Shown here: piece by piece, positions 6,430 through 6,521 of the stretch
Layout: each line of letters opens with the position of its first letter
Numbering within the stretch: position 1 is the stretch's first letter
NCBI GenBank assembly: GCA_009910795.1
Contig: VMEE01000026.1
Coordinates: forward strand, 1-6,521
DNA length: 6,521 nucleotides
Reading direction: 5' to 3'
DNA from: Dehalobacter sp. CP
GTDB taxonomy: Bacteria; Bacillota_B; Desulfitobacteriia; Desulfitobacteriales; Syntrophobotulaceae
The notes under the pieces: model-generated
What the model was told of the DNA's origin: nothing
The model's database searches: none
What the model saw: the letters and a program-made list of their open reading frames with translations, nothing else
Program-made: the position numbers and the translations under genes

Positions 6430-6521
6430 AGTGTATGAGTGGGTGTGCCGGGCACCCTGGATTGAGGCGTGATATGGAGAGGAGCCGCTTCACAACCAGG
6501 TGGTAAACGTCGGAGGACGCA

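Larger units (their letters stand above)
5956..6521. other. Non-coding upstream region with operon promoter, leader and hairpin-rich segment
   Basis: I see no gene I can support here. Open frames are at most about 75 codons, overlap each other on both strands, lack good ribosome-binding sites and have no recognisable protein motifs. Bases 5956-6090 carry the promoter and leader of the minus-strand operon. Bases 6120-6460 are GC-richer and hold at least seven short perfect inverted repeats. The last 60 bases contain no further signal I can name. The boundary between a low-GC promoter zone and the hairpin-rich block near 6110 may mark the upstream edge of the defence island. Confidence 0.6.

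Noticed and set aside
6095..6455. Short overlapping open frames of 62-75 codons on both strands in the upstream region
   Set aside because: They overlap each other, lack ribosome-binding sites and show no protein-like pattern; an RNA or plain intergenic explanation is better.
1..6521. CRISPR array, tRNA, rRNA or transposase
   Set aside because: No regularly spaced repeats, no tRNA-like cloverleaf or rRNA segment and no transposase motifs were seen on either strand.

Overview
The window is a defence locus. Four genes lie head to tail on the minus strand and fill bases 1-5955. In transcription order they are a large Mod-like N6-adenine DNA methyltransferase (5955-2893), an ABC/OLD-type AAA ATPase (2880-1708), a small TOPRIM-like protein (1714-1088) and the first 362 residues of a DEAD/DEAH-type Res helicase/endonuclease (1086 to beyond base 1). 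Spacing is very tight: 12 nt, then a 7-nt overlap, then 1 nt. This indicates one operon with translational coupling.

The outer genes look like a type III-like restriction-modification pair, of the kind where a methyltransferase of about 1000 residues accompanies a large SF2 helicase-nuclease that starts with an NSPxExP-type motif. The methyltransferase has DPPY before its AdoMet-binding motif (beta-class order). The helicase fragment has Walker A, DEAH and SAT motifs; its second helicase domain and expected nuclease lie off the left edge. The two inner genes form an ATPase plus TOPRIM-like cassette set between modification and restriction genes. By architecture it resembles RloA/RloB, PARIS (AriA/AriB) and split OLD/Gabija systems. 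I infer that it is a second defence layer co-expressed with the restriction system, perhaps one that fires when restriction is inhibited. The sequence shows the arrangement but not that function.

Upstream, 5956-6521 holds no convincing gene. It contains a good sigma70-like promoter for the operon (-10 TATAAT, -35 TTTTCA on the minus strand), a leader of about 90 nt with a 9-bp direct repeat, and then about 340 nt unusually rich in short perfect hairpins, including a terminator-like one. This last stretch may be a structured RNA or a remnant of a mobile intron, but I could not identify it.

The organism is a bacterium with moderate to fairly high GC, Shine-Dalgarno initiation and frequent GTG starts. 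A Gram-negative environmental lineage such as Desulfobacterota or Nitrospirota would fit, but the taxon is a guess because restriction loci move between phyla.
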